Shown here one piece after another: positions 1-7,491 of a DNA stretch of 64,000 nt (positions are counted from its first letter, which is position 1; each line of letters starts with the position of its first letter). The stretch is from Paenibacillus_E sp042676385 (GTDB lineage: Bacteria > Bacillota > Bacilli > Paenibacillales > NBRC-103111). The notes below the pieces were generated by a model. The model was not told the DNA's origin. It ran no database searches and was given only the letters and a program-made list of their open reading frames with translations. The DNA is taken from contig NZ_JBHTHA010000011.1 in the NCBI RefSeq assembly GCF_042676385.1, forward strand, positions 62,001 through 126,000, written 5' to 3'. Made by a program: the position numbers and the translations under genes.

Positions 1-1157
1 TCTTCGTTCGTGGGGATAACCAGCACCTCCACCTTGGAGCCCGGCTTTGAAATACGCCGGTCTAGCCCCCTGCCCGTGCGGTTAGCATCGTCATCGAACT
101 CCACGCCAAGAAACGTCAGCCTTTCGCAGACGGTTTTGCGCAGCAGCTCGGAATTCTCTCCGACACCCGCCGTGAATACGATCGCGTCGATGCCGTTCAT
201 TGCCGCGGCATAAGCTCCGATGTATTTGCGCAGCCGATACTCATACATGTCAAAAGCCAGCTTGGCGTTCTTATCGCCGGCTTCAAGCGCTTCCACGATC
301 TCCCGCATATCGCTGCTGATACCGGAGATCGCTTGCAATCCGCTGTGCTTGTTCAGCATGGAGCTGATCTCGCCCAACGTCAGGTCCTCCTTGCCCATCG
401 CAAAGGGCACGATGGCCGGATCCAGATCGCCGCTGCGCGTGCCCATCATCAGCCCTTCGAGCGGGGTCATCCCCATGCTCGTATCGACCGACTTGCCGCC
501 CAGAACAGCGGCGCAGCTGGCCCCGTTACCGATATGGCAGGTAACGAGCTTGAGCTGCTCCAGCGGGCGGCCCAGAAAAGCCGCGGCACGCTCGCTGACG
601 TACTTGTGCGAGGTGCCGTGGAACCCGTAGCGGCGCACTTTGTGCTTCCGGTACAGGGCCATCGGTACCGGGTAGAGGTAAGCCGGCGCCGGCATTGACT
701 GATGGAAGGCGGTGTCGAACACGACAGCCTGCGGCGTGTCCGGCATGTTGGCCTCCACCGCCGCGATGCCCAGCATATGCGCCGGGTTGTGCAGCGGCGC
801 GAGGTCGAAGAGCCGCTTAATCTCGCGCAGCACGTCCTCGTTGACGAGGACGGAGCTCTTGAACGACTCGCCGCCGTGCACGACACGGTGGCCGACGGCA
901 TCGATCTCCGCGGTGGAGGCAAGCACGCCATGCTGAGGATGGACGAGCACGGCCAGTACTTTGCGGATCGCAGTCGTATGCTCTAGAATTTCACTAACTT
1001 CATGTACCTCGGCCTTCCCAGTTGGTTCATGAGTCAGCATCGCCGTTTCCATACCTATGCGCTCCACTTTCCCTTTCGCTAGGACGGTCTCTTCCTTCAT
1101 GTTGAAAAGCTGATACTTTAGCGAGGAACTTCCCGCATTGATTACCAAGATATTCAT
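1..1157 (-). CDS. ackA: Acetate kinase (3' end cut off by window edge)
   Basis: Converts acetyl phosphate and ADP to acetate and ATP (or the reverse) in the cytoplasm. The translation starts MNILVINAGSSSLKYQLF, the usual N-terminal phosphate-binding strand, and continues with GHRVVHGG, FDTAFH, GFHGTSH, HIGNGAS and the long SMGMTPLEG-MMGTRSGDLDP block, then FTAGVGEN. About 385 residues are present, ending VIPTNE, so only about 15 C-terminal residues lie outside the window. These motifs fit acetate kinase better than butyrate kinase. The ATG overlaps the stop of the upstream dehydrogenase gene (ATGA), so the two are probably translationally coupled. The stretch around 500-900 is visibly more G+C rich than the neighbouring genes. 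Confidence 0.95.
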   Translation of the reverse strand, partial: MNILVINAGSSSLKYQLFNMKEETVLAKGKVERIGMETAMLTHEPTGKAEVHEVSEILEHTTAIRKVLAVLVHPQHGVLASTAEIDAVGHRVVHGGESFKSSVLVNEDVLREIKRLFDLAPLHNPAHMLGIAAVEANMPDTPQAVVFDTAFHQSMPAPAYLYPVPMALYRKHKVRRYGFHGTSHKYVSERAAAFLGRPLEQLKLVTCHIGNGASCAAVLGGKSVDTSMGMTPLEGLMMGTRSGDLDPAIVPFAMGKEDLTLGEISSMLNKHSGLQAISGISSDMREIVEALEAGDKNAKLAFDMYEYRLRKYIGAYAAAMNGIDAIVFTAGVGENSELLRKTVCERLTFLGVEFDDDANRTGRGLDRRISKPGSKVEVLVIPTNE

Positions 1158-2026
1158 ATACGGTCACCATCCTTGTCATAACGGAAGAAGCCTTCGCCTG
1201 TCTTGACACCCAGATGCCCGGCGCGGACCATTTGCTTCAAAAGAAAAGATGGACGGTATTTAATGTCACCATACTCGCGGAACATGCCTTCCAGCGCCGC
1301 CTGCACGGAATCCAATCCAAAGCGGTCACACATCTCAAGCGGTCCATATCGGAAATCATAACCGATTCGCATAGCATGATCGATATCCTCGGCAGAAGCG
1401 ACACCTTCCGAGAGCGTGTGCAGTGCTTCGTTGATCAACGTGCAAATAAGCCTCGTCGTAATGAAACCAGGCGATTCATTCACTTTAATGCTTTTCTTTT
1501 GAATCATCTCATCGACAAATTTCCGCGTTCGCTCAAACGTGTCATCCGTCGTTTTCATCGCCCGGATTATTTCAACCAGATCGATCTTGGCGACGGGATG
1601 CAGGAAATGCAGGCCGATAATTCGTCCCGGATTCGTCGTTACAGCGGCAATTTCCGTTATGCTTAATGTCGACGTGTTGCTTGCCAGAATGGTCGGCGGC
1701 GGACAGATTTGATTCAGCTGGAAAAACACATGCTTCTTCGCATTCAAGTCCTCCGTAATCGTTTCAATGACCATATGGCAGGACGCCAGGTCTTCTAGAG
1801 AATCGGTTATTTTTATTTTAGCCAAAATCAGCTTTTTCTCCACTTCCGTTAACGCCCATCGTTCAATCTGTTTATCTAGACTGATCGTGATCATCTCCAG
1901 GGCGTGGTTTGCTTTTTCCATTGTTTTCTCCGCTAACAATACCTCAAGACTGCGAGCGGCCAACATTTCAGCAATCCCCTGCCCCATCGTTCCCCCGCCT
2001 ACTACGCCAATGGTTTTGAATGTCAT
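1154..2026 (-). CDS. hbd: 3-hydroxyacyl-CoA (3-hydroxybutyryl-CoA) dehydrogenase
   Basis: NAD(P)-dependent oxidoreductase of 290 residues that interconverts 3-hydroxyacyl-CoA and 3-oxoacyl-CoA. The N-terminal Rossmann fold has GVVGGGTMGQGIAE at about residues 7-20; SNTSTLSITE follows near 115, and the catalytic His lies in GLHFLHPV near 138, with Glu in LVEII. The C-terminal all-helical domain contains NEALHTLSEG and ends at YDKDGDRI, a normal length for the single-subunit family. The usual HF(M/F)NPV motif is HFLHPV here, a small departure. It overlaps ackA by 4 bp, which suggests a short-chain acyl-CoA or acetate overflow operon; the exact chain length cannot be read from sequence. Confidence 0.9.
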   Translation of the reverse strand: MTFKTIGVVGGGTMGQGIAEMLAARSLEVLLAEKTMEKANHALEMITISLDKQIERWALTEVEKKLILAKIKITDSLEDLASCHMVIETITEDLNAKKHVFFQLNQICPPPTILASNTSTLSITEIAAVTTNPGRIIGLHFLHPVAKIDLVEIIRAMKTTDDTFERTRKFVDEMIQKKSIKVNESPGFITTRLICTLINEALHTLSEGVASAEDIDHAMRIGYDFRYGPLEMCDRFGLDSVQAALEGMFREYGDIKYRPSFLLKQMVRAGHLGVKTGEGFFRYDKDGDRI

Positions 2027-2130
2027 AGTCGTCGTTTCTCCTTCTCCTGCTGCATCCGTTATTATCTATGTGCTTTAACATTTTTCATTCTAATCATACA
2101 AGTTTTGTACATGAATTTCATTAGTATACA

Positions 2131-2152
2131 CGAAACATTCATGATCATTTCG
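2131..2152. promoter_or_regulatory. Imperfect inverted repeat in the hbd upstream region
   Basis: The 22 bases CGAAACATTC/ATGATCATTTCG form an imperfect palindrome with arms CGAAA/TTTCG and a TCATGA-like centre, about 105-125 bases before the hbd start. A TATACT-like -10 (minus strand) lies close by. It could be an operator for hbd-ackA, but no known consensus was recognised. Confidence 0.25.
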
Positions 2153-2297
2153 CAGCCTTGACACAATTTAGGCTCGGCTCGATCCGGGCATATGAGATAA
2201 ATCTTACCTGCGGCTAGTTCCTTATCTAAAGCTGTACGTTTGGGAACGAACTTTTCTATGCCAATCCTCCATCTTCTCTTCTGCAAAGATGAAAAAT

Positions 2298-2342
2298 ATC
2301 GTTGGAGACACGACCGCAACATCCCCAGATGTCAGTAACGAT
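2298..2342. repeat. 45-bp palindrome-ended intergenic repeat, copy 1
   Basis: The unit begins ATCGTTGGAGACA and ends GTAACGAT, so its ends are inverted repeats of each other (ATCGTT/AACGAT). A second unit of exactly the same length lies at 2411-2455, sharing both ends but not the middle. It lies in the 520-bp gap between the FtsH-type protease and hbd, where no convincing gene was found. Confidence 0.55.
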
Positions 2343-2410
2343 GATAAATATCTTTTCTGCTACGCTCAGCGTACAAAGCTTTCTTTTTTCTCGCTGGAAG
2401 CATTCAAAAC

Positions 2411-2455
2411 ATCGTTAGAGACATGAATTCATTTCCCATCGCCACCTGTAACGAT
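2411..2455. repeat. 45-bp palindrome-ended intergenic repeat, copy 2
   Basis: The unit begins ATCGTTAGAGACATGA and ends TGTAACGAT, matching copy 1 at both ends and in length. The terminal arms ATCGTTA/TAACGAT could form a stem. Both copies are followed by GATGA(T/A)AAA. The length and shared ends suggest a small dispersed element. Confidence 0.55.
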
Positions 2456-2514
2456 GAAAAACACCTCTTCAATTGCGCACTTGCTGTTTGTCGTTGTGCC
2501 CTTTGCTATGCGGC

Positions 2515-2542
2515 AAAAAACCGCTGACCCATGGTCAGCGGC
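2515..2542 (-). terminator. Intrinsic terminator after the FtsH-type protease gene
   Basis: On the minus strand GCCGCTGACC pairs with GGTCAGCGG around a 2-nt loop and is followed by TTTTTT. It starts 4 bases after the stop codon. Confidence 0.9.
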
Positions 2543-2546
2543 TTGC

Positions 2547-4052
2547 TCATGCACTCTCTGCAATATGCGAGTCGATCAGTTTGCGGAACGTTTCGCCCGA
2601 GAGTACTTCTTCTTTCATCAATATATCAAAGGAATGGTCGAATACGGTACGCTGCCGCTCCAAAAGCTCTTTGGTACGAAGCATAAGAGCATCCAATATC
2701 GCTGCATTTTCTTTCATCAGCTGTTCCTTCGTAACCATTTCGCGGTCCATGATGCCTAACGATGTTAAACCTGAATCCATCATGTTGCGGACCATCGATA
2801 ACGCTTGTTCAAAGTCGTTGCGGGAGCCCGTACTGCGTCCGCCATAATAAATTTCTTCGGCTGCGGCTCCTCCTAAAGCGATCATAATTTGTTGCTCGAT
2901 GTAATCTTTCGTGTACAAATAATGATCTTGAGGCGGATTGTGCCGCACATAGCCCAGCGCTTTGCCGCGCGGACTAACGGTAACTTGCTGTACGGACCCA
3001 GGACGAACGATCTCAGCAACAATCGCATGGCCCAGTTCGTGATAAGCGACACGTTCTTTTTCATCTAAAGCTGCCTCTTTATCCGTACGCTCACCCATCA
3101 TGACTTTATCGATCGCAGAAGCCAGATGATGCTGTTCAATCTCAGCTTTTTCTTCACGAAGCGCATAAATGGCGCCTTCATTCAATACACTCTCCAATTG
3201 AGCGCCGGAGAATCCAAAGGTTTGCTCGGCAATAGCTTCCAGCGATACGCCTTCAGCTAATGGTTTATTCTTCACATGAATATCAAGAATCGACAAACGC
3301 CCTTTTTTATCTGGCAAATCCACATCGATATGCCGGTCAAAACGTCCGGGACGTAAAAGAGCACTGTCCAGCATCTCCTTACGGTTCGTAGCAGCCATGA
3401 TAAGAATGCGCGGCGCATCATTCGTATGAATGCCGTCCATCTCTGTCAGGAGCTGATTTAGTGTTTGATCGTACTCGCGATGCTGACCGCCGTCACGCTT
3501 ACCTCCGATGACATCGATCTCATCGATAAAGATAATCGCGCTTTCCTTCCCTTCTTTCGCTGCACGGGCTCTCGCTTCTTTAAAAAGGTCGCGGACCCGG
3601 CTTGCACCGACCCCAACATACATTTCTACGAACTCACTGCCGGATGCCGCCATATAAACGGAATTCGTATAATGAGCCGCCGCTTTCGCCATCAGCGTTT
3701 TACCTGTTCCCGGAGGACCGGTAAGCAGAATCCCTTTTAAAGGTCGAATGCCCAGCTTCTGAATTTGATCATGCTTGATTAAAAAGTCCAGTGCTTCCAT
3801 CAACTCGCGCTTTGCACGGTCTTGTCCGCCGATTTCATCAAATGTCAAATAAGATGGCGTCCTATTTTTACTCTTACGATCGCCGCCTCCAGCTGAAATG
3901 CCTACACCGCCGCGGCTGCGAATCATGAAAAATAAAGAAACACCCAATACAGCAACAAACAAAATTGGAACGATATTAACCCCTACAAAAGCCAAGAAGA
4001 TAAGCAAAACCGGCACAAAACCGATCCCAATCTCTTTATATAATTTACTCAT
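2547..4052 (-). CDS. Short FtsH-type membrane AAA+ zinc metalloprotease
   Basis: A 501-residue membrane-anchored ATP-dependent protease. Residues 8-45 form two closely spaced membrane segments with almost no external loop. The AAA+ module has Walker A GPPGTGKT (112-119), Walker B IFIDEID (174-180) and RPGRFDR (234-240, arginine finger region). The peptidase M41 module has zinc motif HELGH (338-342) and a likely third ligand Asp near 413 (SRNDFEQAL). All catalytic parts are present, so it should be active. Canonical FtsH is about 630-650 residues; this protein lacks the extracytoplasmic domain and the long C-terminal tail, so it is probably a paralogue rather than the main FtsH. It overlaps the preceding gene by 8 bp. 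Confidence 0.88.
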   Translation of the reverse strand: MSKLYKEIGIGFVPVLLIFLAFVGVNIVPILFVAVLGVSLFFMIRSRGGVGISAGGGDRKSKNRTPSYLTFDEIGGQDRAKRELMEALDFLIKHDQIQKLGIRPLKGILLTGPPGTGKTLMAKAAAHYTNSVYMAASGSEFVEMYVGVGASRVRDLFKEARARAAKEGKESAIIFIDEIDVIGGKRDGGQHREYDQTLNQLLTEMDGIHTNDAPRILIMAATNRKEMLDSALLRPGRFDRHIDVDLPDKKGRLSILDIHVKNKPLAEGVSLEAIAEQTFGFSGAQLESVLNEGAIYALREEKAEIEQHHLASAIDKVMMGERTDKEAALDEKERVAYHELGHAIVAEIVRPGSVQQVTVSPRGKALGYVRHNPPQDHYLYTKDYIEQQIMIALGGAAAEEIYYGGRSTGSRNDFEQALSMVRNMMDSGLTSLGIMDREMVTKEQLMKENAAILDALMLRTKELLERQRTVFDHSFDILMKEEVLSGETFRKLIDSHIAESA

Positions 4053-4578
4053 TCGGCCACACTCCTATCTGCGAAGGTGTTCGCGGGAGCATTACGAATT
4101 TGGTGGATTCACCATCTGTCAATCGAATATACACATAGGTGTTATCCATTTCACTATCTACTTTCATATTCGGGACATTTGCCGCATATTTCTGCAAGGT
4201 CGTTGGAATATCCGCATAATGCTTCGTTTCCATCGCTTGAGCGACTTCAAATAAGGCTTTTGACCACCATGCATCCAGTTTCGGAGACGATTGGCCTGTC
4301 ACATCAACATGTAAAGTTCGGTTCCCGATAATGGAAGCTCCTTTAGTTTGGATATTGTTCATAATATCACGCAAACTCGCATCAGACTTGAGACTTAGTC
4401 CAATGTTGACTTGGCTGCTGTCCAACTTCATCGTAGAACTGACAACGCCAGGCGATTTATTGATTATATCGGATAATGGATTCTCCATCGCAAAACTTGT
4501 ATAGGCAAACCAACCACCGAATAAAACTGCGGAAGAAATAATCACACTTAAGACGACAGGTAAGAGACGTAGCTTCAT
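4045..4578 (-). CDS. Hypothetical secreted or membrane-anchored protein
   Basis: A 177-residue protein with an N-terminal membrane segment or uncleaved signal (LLPVVLSVIISSAVLFGGWF) and an otherwise soluble, probably external domain. No family was recognised. It starts 30 bases after a GGGGGACG-type ribosome binding site region and its stop overlaps the start of the FtsH-type protease gene, so the two are almost certainly co-expressed. A role as partner or substrate receptor of that protease is only an inference from this overlap. Confidence 0.7.
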   Translation of the reverse strand: MKLRLLPVVLSVIISSAVLFGGWFAYTSFAMENPLSDIINKSPGVVSSTMKLDSSQVNIGLSLKSDASLRDIMNNIQTKGASIIGNRTLHVDVTGQSSPKLDAWWSKALFEVAQAMETKHYADIPTTLQKYAANVPNMKVDSEMDNTYVYIRLTDGESTKFVMLPRTPSQIGVWPNE

Positions 4579-4696
4579 CAGACAACGTCCCCCTTTCTAT
4601 GATCTATTTTGTTAAATCGTCGTTCTTGCTATACGAGAAGTATATCACGCGATATATACAATAGCTCTATGAAATGAGTGGAAACCCCAAATCAAA

Positions 4697-4724
4697 CAAA
4701 AACTCAGCCTAGTGCAGGCTGAGT
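4697..4724 (-). terminator. Terminator overlapping the end of the tseB-like gene
   Basis: Minus strand ACTCAGCCT-GCACT-AGGCTGAGT followed by TTTTTG. The stop codon (TAG) lies inside the hairpin, so the last codons and the terminator share sequence. Confidence 0.85.
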
Positions 4725-5197
4725 CGATATGTATCCATATAGGTTCCATCTTTGAATTTATAATAATCATAAAAATAACGCGTACCCGAGTCGTCCTGCT
4801 TCTTATAGAAGACCTCCCAGACATATTCATCACCAAGCTTGCCTGGCAAAATACGCATGATTTGCAAGTCAGCTCCCTTTTTAAGCATGGTCTCGCGCAC
4901 TTGCGCTTCGGTGAACCCTTCCGAAACCATCTCTGTGTGAACATCCTTATCGGAAACCCACACCAGAACCGGTTGACCGATTTTATCTTCGCCATAAACG
5001 ACTTTAAATGCCTCGTCGCCATAAAACGACTCCACTTTCGTAGCCTTAGTTAAGATCGTCTTTTCATATGCGGTTTCCACAGCTTTACTATTCTCATCCC
5101 AATGCTCGTTCTGAACATATAAATAAAAGCGGCTGAGGACTACGCAAAGCGTCAGTAAGATGAACGCGCCGAGCGTCACCGTTCTTTTCCAATTCAT
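4709..5197 (-). CDS. tseB: TseB/YpmB-like cell wall elongation regulator
   Basis: A 162-residue protein with one N-terminal membrane anchor (about residues 7-27) and an external region resembling tandem PepSY-like folds (VESFYGDEAFKVVYGED; GKLGDEYVWEVFYKK). This matches B. subtilis YpmB/TseB, which modulates penicillin-binding protein function during elongation. In B. subtilis ypmB lies just downstream of dinG; here it is in the same general area but displaced behind rex and pit. The start is supported by a purine-rich GAAAGAAGGAGAG site. It is probably transcribed with mtaD (24-bp gap). Confidence 0.75.
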   Translation of the reverse strand: MNWKRTVTLGAFILLTLCVVLSRFYLYVQNEHWDENSKAVETAYEKTILTKATKVESFYGDEAFKVVYGEDKIGQPVLVWVSDKDVHTEMVSEGFTEAQVRETMLKKGADLQIMRILPGKLGDEYVWEVFYKKQDDSGTRYFYDYYKFKDGTYMDTYRLSLH

Positions 5198-5220
5198 TGG
5201 CGCCGCTCTCCTTCTTTCGA

Positions 5221-6516
5221 TTAGCCAAGTAATTTATCAAATGATTGCTCAAATTCACGTTTAATTTTTTCTTCATCTAACGTTAGGCATTCGCCTTTAC
5301 GTACAATCCAGTTGCCGTTAACGCATACGTCGACTACATCTTTGGCAGAAGCGGAATATACAACATGAGAGATAAAATCCGTCTTCGGCAGGAAATGCGG
5401 CTGATCGATATCCAGGGCGATGAAATCAGCTTTCATGCCAGGCAGTAATTGCCCCACGTCCTCCAGCCAAATCGATTCAGCTCCCATTCTTGTTCCCATT
5501 AACAAAGCTTCGGCAGCAGGCACAGCCAGAGGATCACTGGAAACGCCTTTATGAATGAGCGCGGCCAGTCTCATCTCTTCGAACATATCCAGATTGTTGT
5601 TAGATGCCGCGCCATCCGTTCCGAGAGAAACTTTAACTCCAGCACGGAGCAATTCCGGCACTCGCGCCACACCGCTGGCAAGTTTAAGATTGCTTCCCGG
5701 GTTATGCGAGATACGTACATCATATTGTCTTAATACATCGATTTCATCATCGGTTAAGTGGACGCCATGCGCGACTAGCGTCGGTCTTGAGAAAACGCCG
5801 ATTTTCTCCAAATGAGCCACAGGTCGAAGCCCGTACTGATCTACGTTGGCCTGTACTTCACGGCTTGTTTCCGACATATGCGTATGAATCGGCAGGTTCA
5901 AATCATGAGCGACTTGAACAATACGTTCAATATAATCAGGCGGACATGTATAAGGTGCATGCGGGGACATCATCGTTGTAATTCGTCCGTCCGCTTTACC
6001 ATGCCAGTTTGTCGCAAACTCCGTTGCTTCTTTCAGCTTTGCATCCTGAACTTCCCGAGGACACAAACCGATAACGCCTCTTGTTAAACATCCGCGCATC
6101 CCGGATTGCTCGATCGCCATAGCCACTTCATTCATGTGATCATACATATCAACGATGGTTGTCGTGCCGCCTTTAATCATTTCAAGAATGGACAGCAGCG
6201 TGCCCCATTTCACATCTTGGGAACTGAACTTCGCTTCCATCGGCCACATCTTTTCTTCCAGCCAAATTTGCAAAGCCAAATCGTCGCCATATCCCCTTAG
6301 CAATGACATTGCCGCATGGCCATGCGTGTTAACAAGCCCCGGCATATAAAGCTTGTTCGTTCCATCGATGGCTTCATCATAAAACTCTTTTGGTTCGGGA
6401 GCTTGCTCGCCTATGTATGTAATACGGTCGCCTTCGATGACCATGCAACCCTTAACCGTAGATTTAGTCTCATTGATGGAAATGAAAGTGCCGTTCGTAA
6501 TTAATGTTTTTTTCAT
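5221..6516 (-). CDS. mtaD: 5-methylthioadenosine/S-adenosylhomocysteine deaminase (amidohydrolase)
   Basis: A 431-residue metal-dependent amidohydrolase of the ATZ/TRZ/MtaD group, deaminating MTA or SAH to inosyl products. Metal ligands are visible in NTHGHAAMS (about 62-70), HTHMSET (about 216), the following His in LVAHGVHLT, and the catalytic Asp in GTDGAASNNNLDMFEEM near 300. Length and the C-terminal beta-strand region (GNWIVRKGE) are standard. Related enzymes of the same group deaminate aminofutalosine; because this organism carries futalosine-route genes, that substrate is a possibility but nothing in the sequence decides it. Confidence 0.87.
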   Translation of the reverse strand: MKKTLITNGTFISINETKSTVKGCMVIEGDRITYIGEQAPEPKEFYDEAIDGTNKLYMPGLVNTHGHAAMSLLRGYGDDLALQIWLEEKMWPMEAKFSSQDVKWGTLLSILEMIKGGTTTIVDMYDHMNEVAMAIEQSGMRGCLTRGVIGLCPREVQDAKLKEATEFATNWHGKADGRITTMMSPHAPYTCPPDYIERIVQVAHDLNLPIHTHMSETSREVQANVDQYGLRPVAHLEKIGVFSRPTLVAHGVHLTDDEIDVLRQYDVRISHNPGSNLKLASGVARVPELLRAGVKVSLGTDGAASNNNLDMFEEMRLAALIHKGVSSDPLAVPAAEALLMGTRMGAESIWLEDVGQLLPGMKADFIALDIDQPHFLPKTDFISHVVYSASAKDVVDVCVNGNWIVRKGECLTLDEEKIKREFEQSFDKLLG

Positions 6517-6762
6517 AGTAAAAATTCCTCTCTATGCTCATTCTAAAGACAAACATCGCTTTTTCAACTTTACAACTTCAAGCCTGTAAAATCAAGAAAG
6601 TAGAATATGTTGACGAATTGTAAAATGACACAGATTTCTCGTTGCTTTCAGTAGGAATATTATGATATTTTTAATCTCGTGAGTTTTTTCTACAAATGGG
6701 TCTGTTTAACTTATAGATTCGATGAGAAAAATTGTACATATAGTAAAATCTAGGAGGGTTTT

Positions 6763-7389
6763 ATGACAACTTTATTCACCAAAAAAGGCGATATCGACTT
6801 TCTGCAGCTCCTTATCCGTTCTGCGGAGAACGCACTGCAAACCGCTCAAATGTTCCGCACGGCCATGATGGGTGATAAACCCCCTGTCGAATATGTCAAA
6901 GCCATTTATGATCTCGAACATCAAGGAGACTCTATAACCCACGAAATATTCAAAGGCTTGAACAAAGTATTCATTACGCCGTTAGATCGCGAAGATATTA
7001 TGGAGCTAGCTTCCAAAGTGGACGATGTAACCGATGGGATTGAAGCTACGATTGCCCGTTTCGATTATCTGAATGTTTCACACACAGATTCTTTTATGAA
7101 AGAATTCTCGGCAGTTATCGTTGACTCCTGTCAACATATGCTGGATGCTTTTAAACTGCTGGCCAAAAAGAAATATATGCAAATTCCTGAGCATACGGTT
7201 GCCATTAATAGCCTTGAAAATGATGGAGACCGATTAATGCGTGAAGGTATTCGCCAAATATTCATCGCACGTAAAGATCCATACGAAGATTTCAAACTGA
7301 AAGAAATCTATGAACGTTTGGAAGAGACAACAGACGCATGCGAAGATGTAGCCAACATTTTAGATAGCGTAGTTCTTCGTTATTCCTAA
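6763..7389 (+). CDS. DUF47/PhoU-like protein paired with phosphate transporter
   Basis: A 208-residue all-helical cytoplasmic protein of the DUF47 family (TIGR00153; B. subtilis YkaA type). The two PhoU-like helical repeats carry the typical acidic metal-binding motifs LEHQGDSITHEIF and VDDVTDGIEA in the first half and LENDGDRLMREG and LEETTDACEDVANIL in the second. The family is usually encoded next to PiT transporters and is thought to regulate them, as here. The ribosome binding site is AGGAGGG, 7 bases before ATG. It is transcribed away from mtaD from a 246-bp divergent region in which no clear Pho box was seen. Confidence 0.9.
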   Translation: MTTLFTKKGDIDFLQLLIRSAENALQTAQMFRTAMMGDKPPVEYVKAIYDLEHQGDSITHEIFKGLNKVFITPLDREDIMELASKVDDVTDGIEATIARFDYLNVSHTDSFMKEFSAVIVDSCQHMLDAFKLLAKKKYMQIPEHTVAINSLENDGDRLMREGIRQIFIARKDPYEDFKLKEIYERLEETTDACEDVANILDSVVLRYS

Positions 7390-7410
7390 GAACGGCTATT
7401 GCTTATGTTT

Positions 7411-7484
7411 ACGAAGTCCGTTTTCCATCAGGAAAACTTTGCCAACGTTACGAAGATAGTTTTCCTTAAGGAAAACTCTTAGGA
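7411..7484 (+). repeat. Palindromic RBS-associated repeat (two tandem units) before pit
   Basis: Two units, each starting TTACGAAG and carrying a palindrome: GTTTTCCATCAGGAAAAC (7420-7437) and the perfect AGTTTTCCTTAAGGAAAACT (7458-7477). The second runs directly into CTTAGGAGG, the ribosome binding site of pit. The same layout recurs before mgsA, the 21.2-kb TPR gene, trpD, aroC, the small ORF at 46.7 kb, and gpsA. Confidence 0.7.
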
Positions 7485-7491
7485 GGAAATC

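Noticed and set aside
2062..2322. 86-codon ORF in the hbd upstream gap
   Set aside because: No ribosome binding site before the start, an odd composition, and it begins inside repeat copy 1. It also covers the likely hbd promoter.
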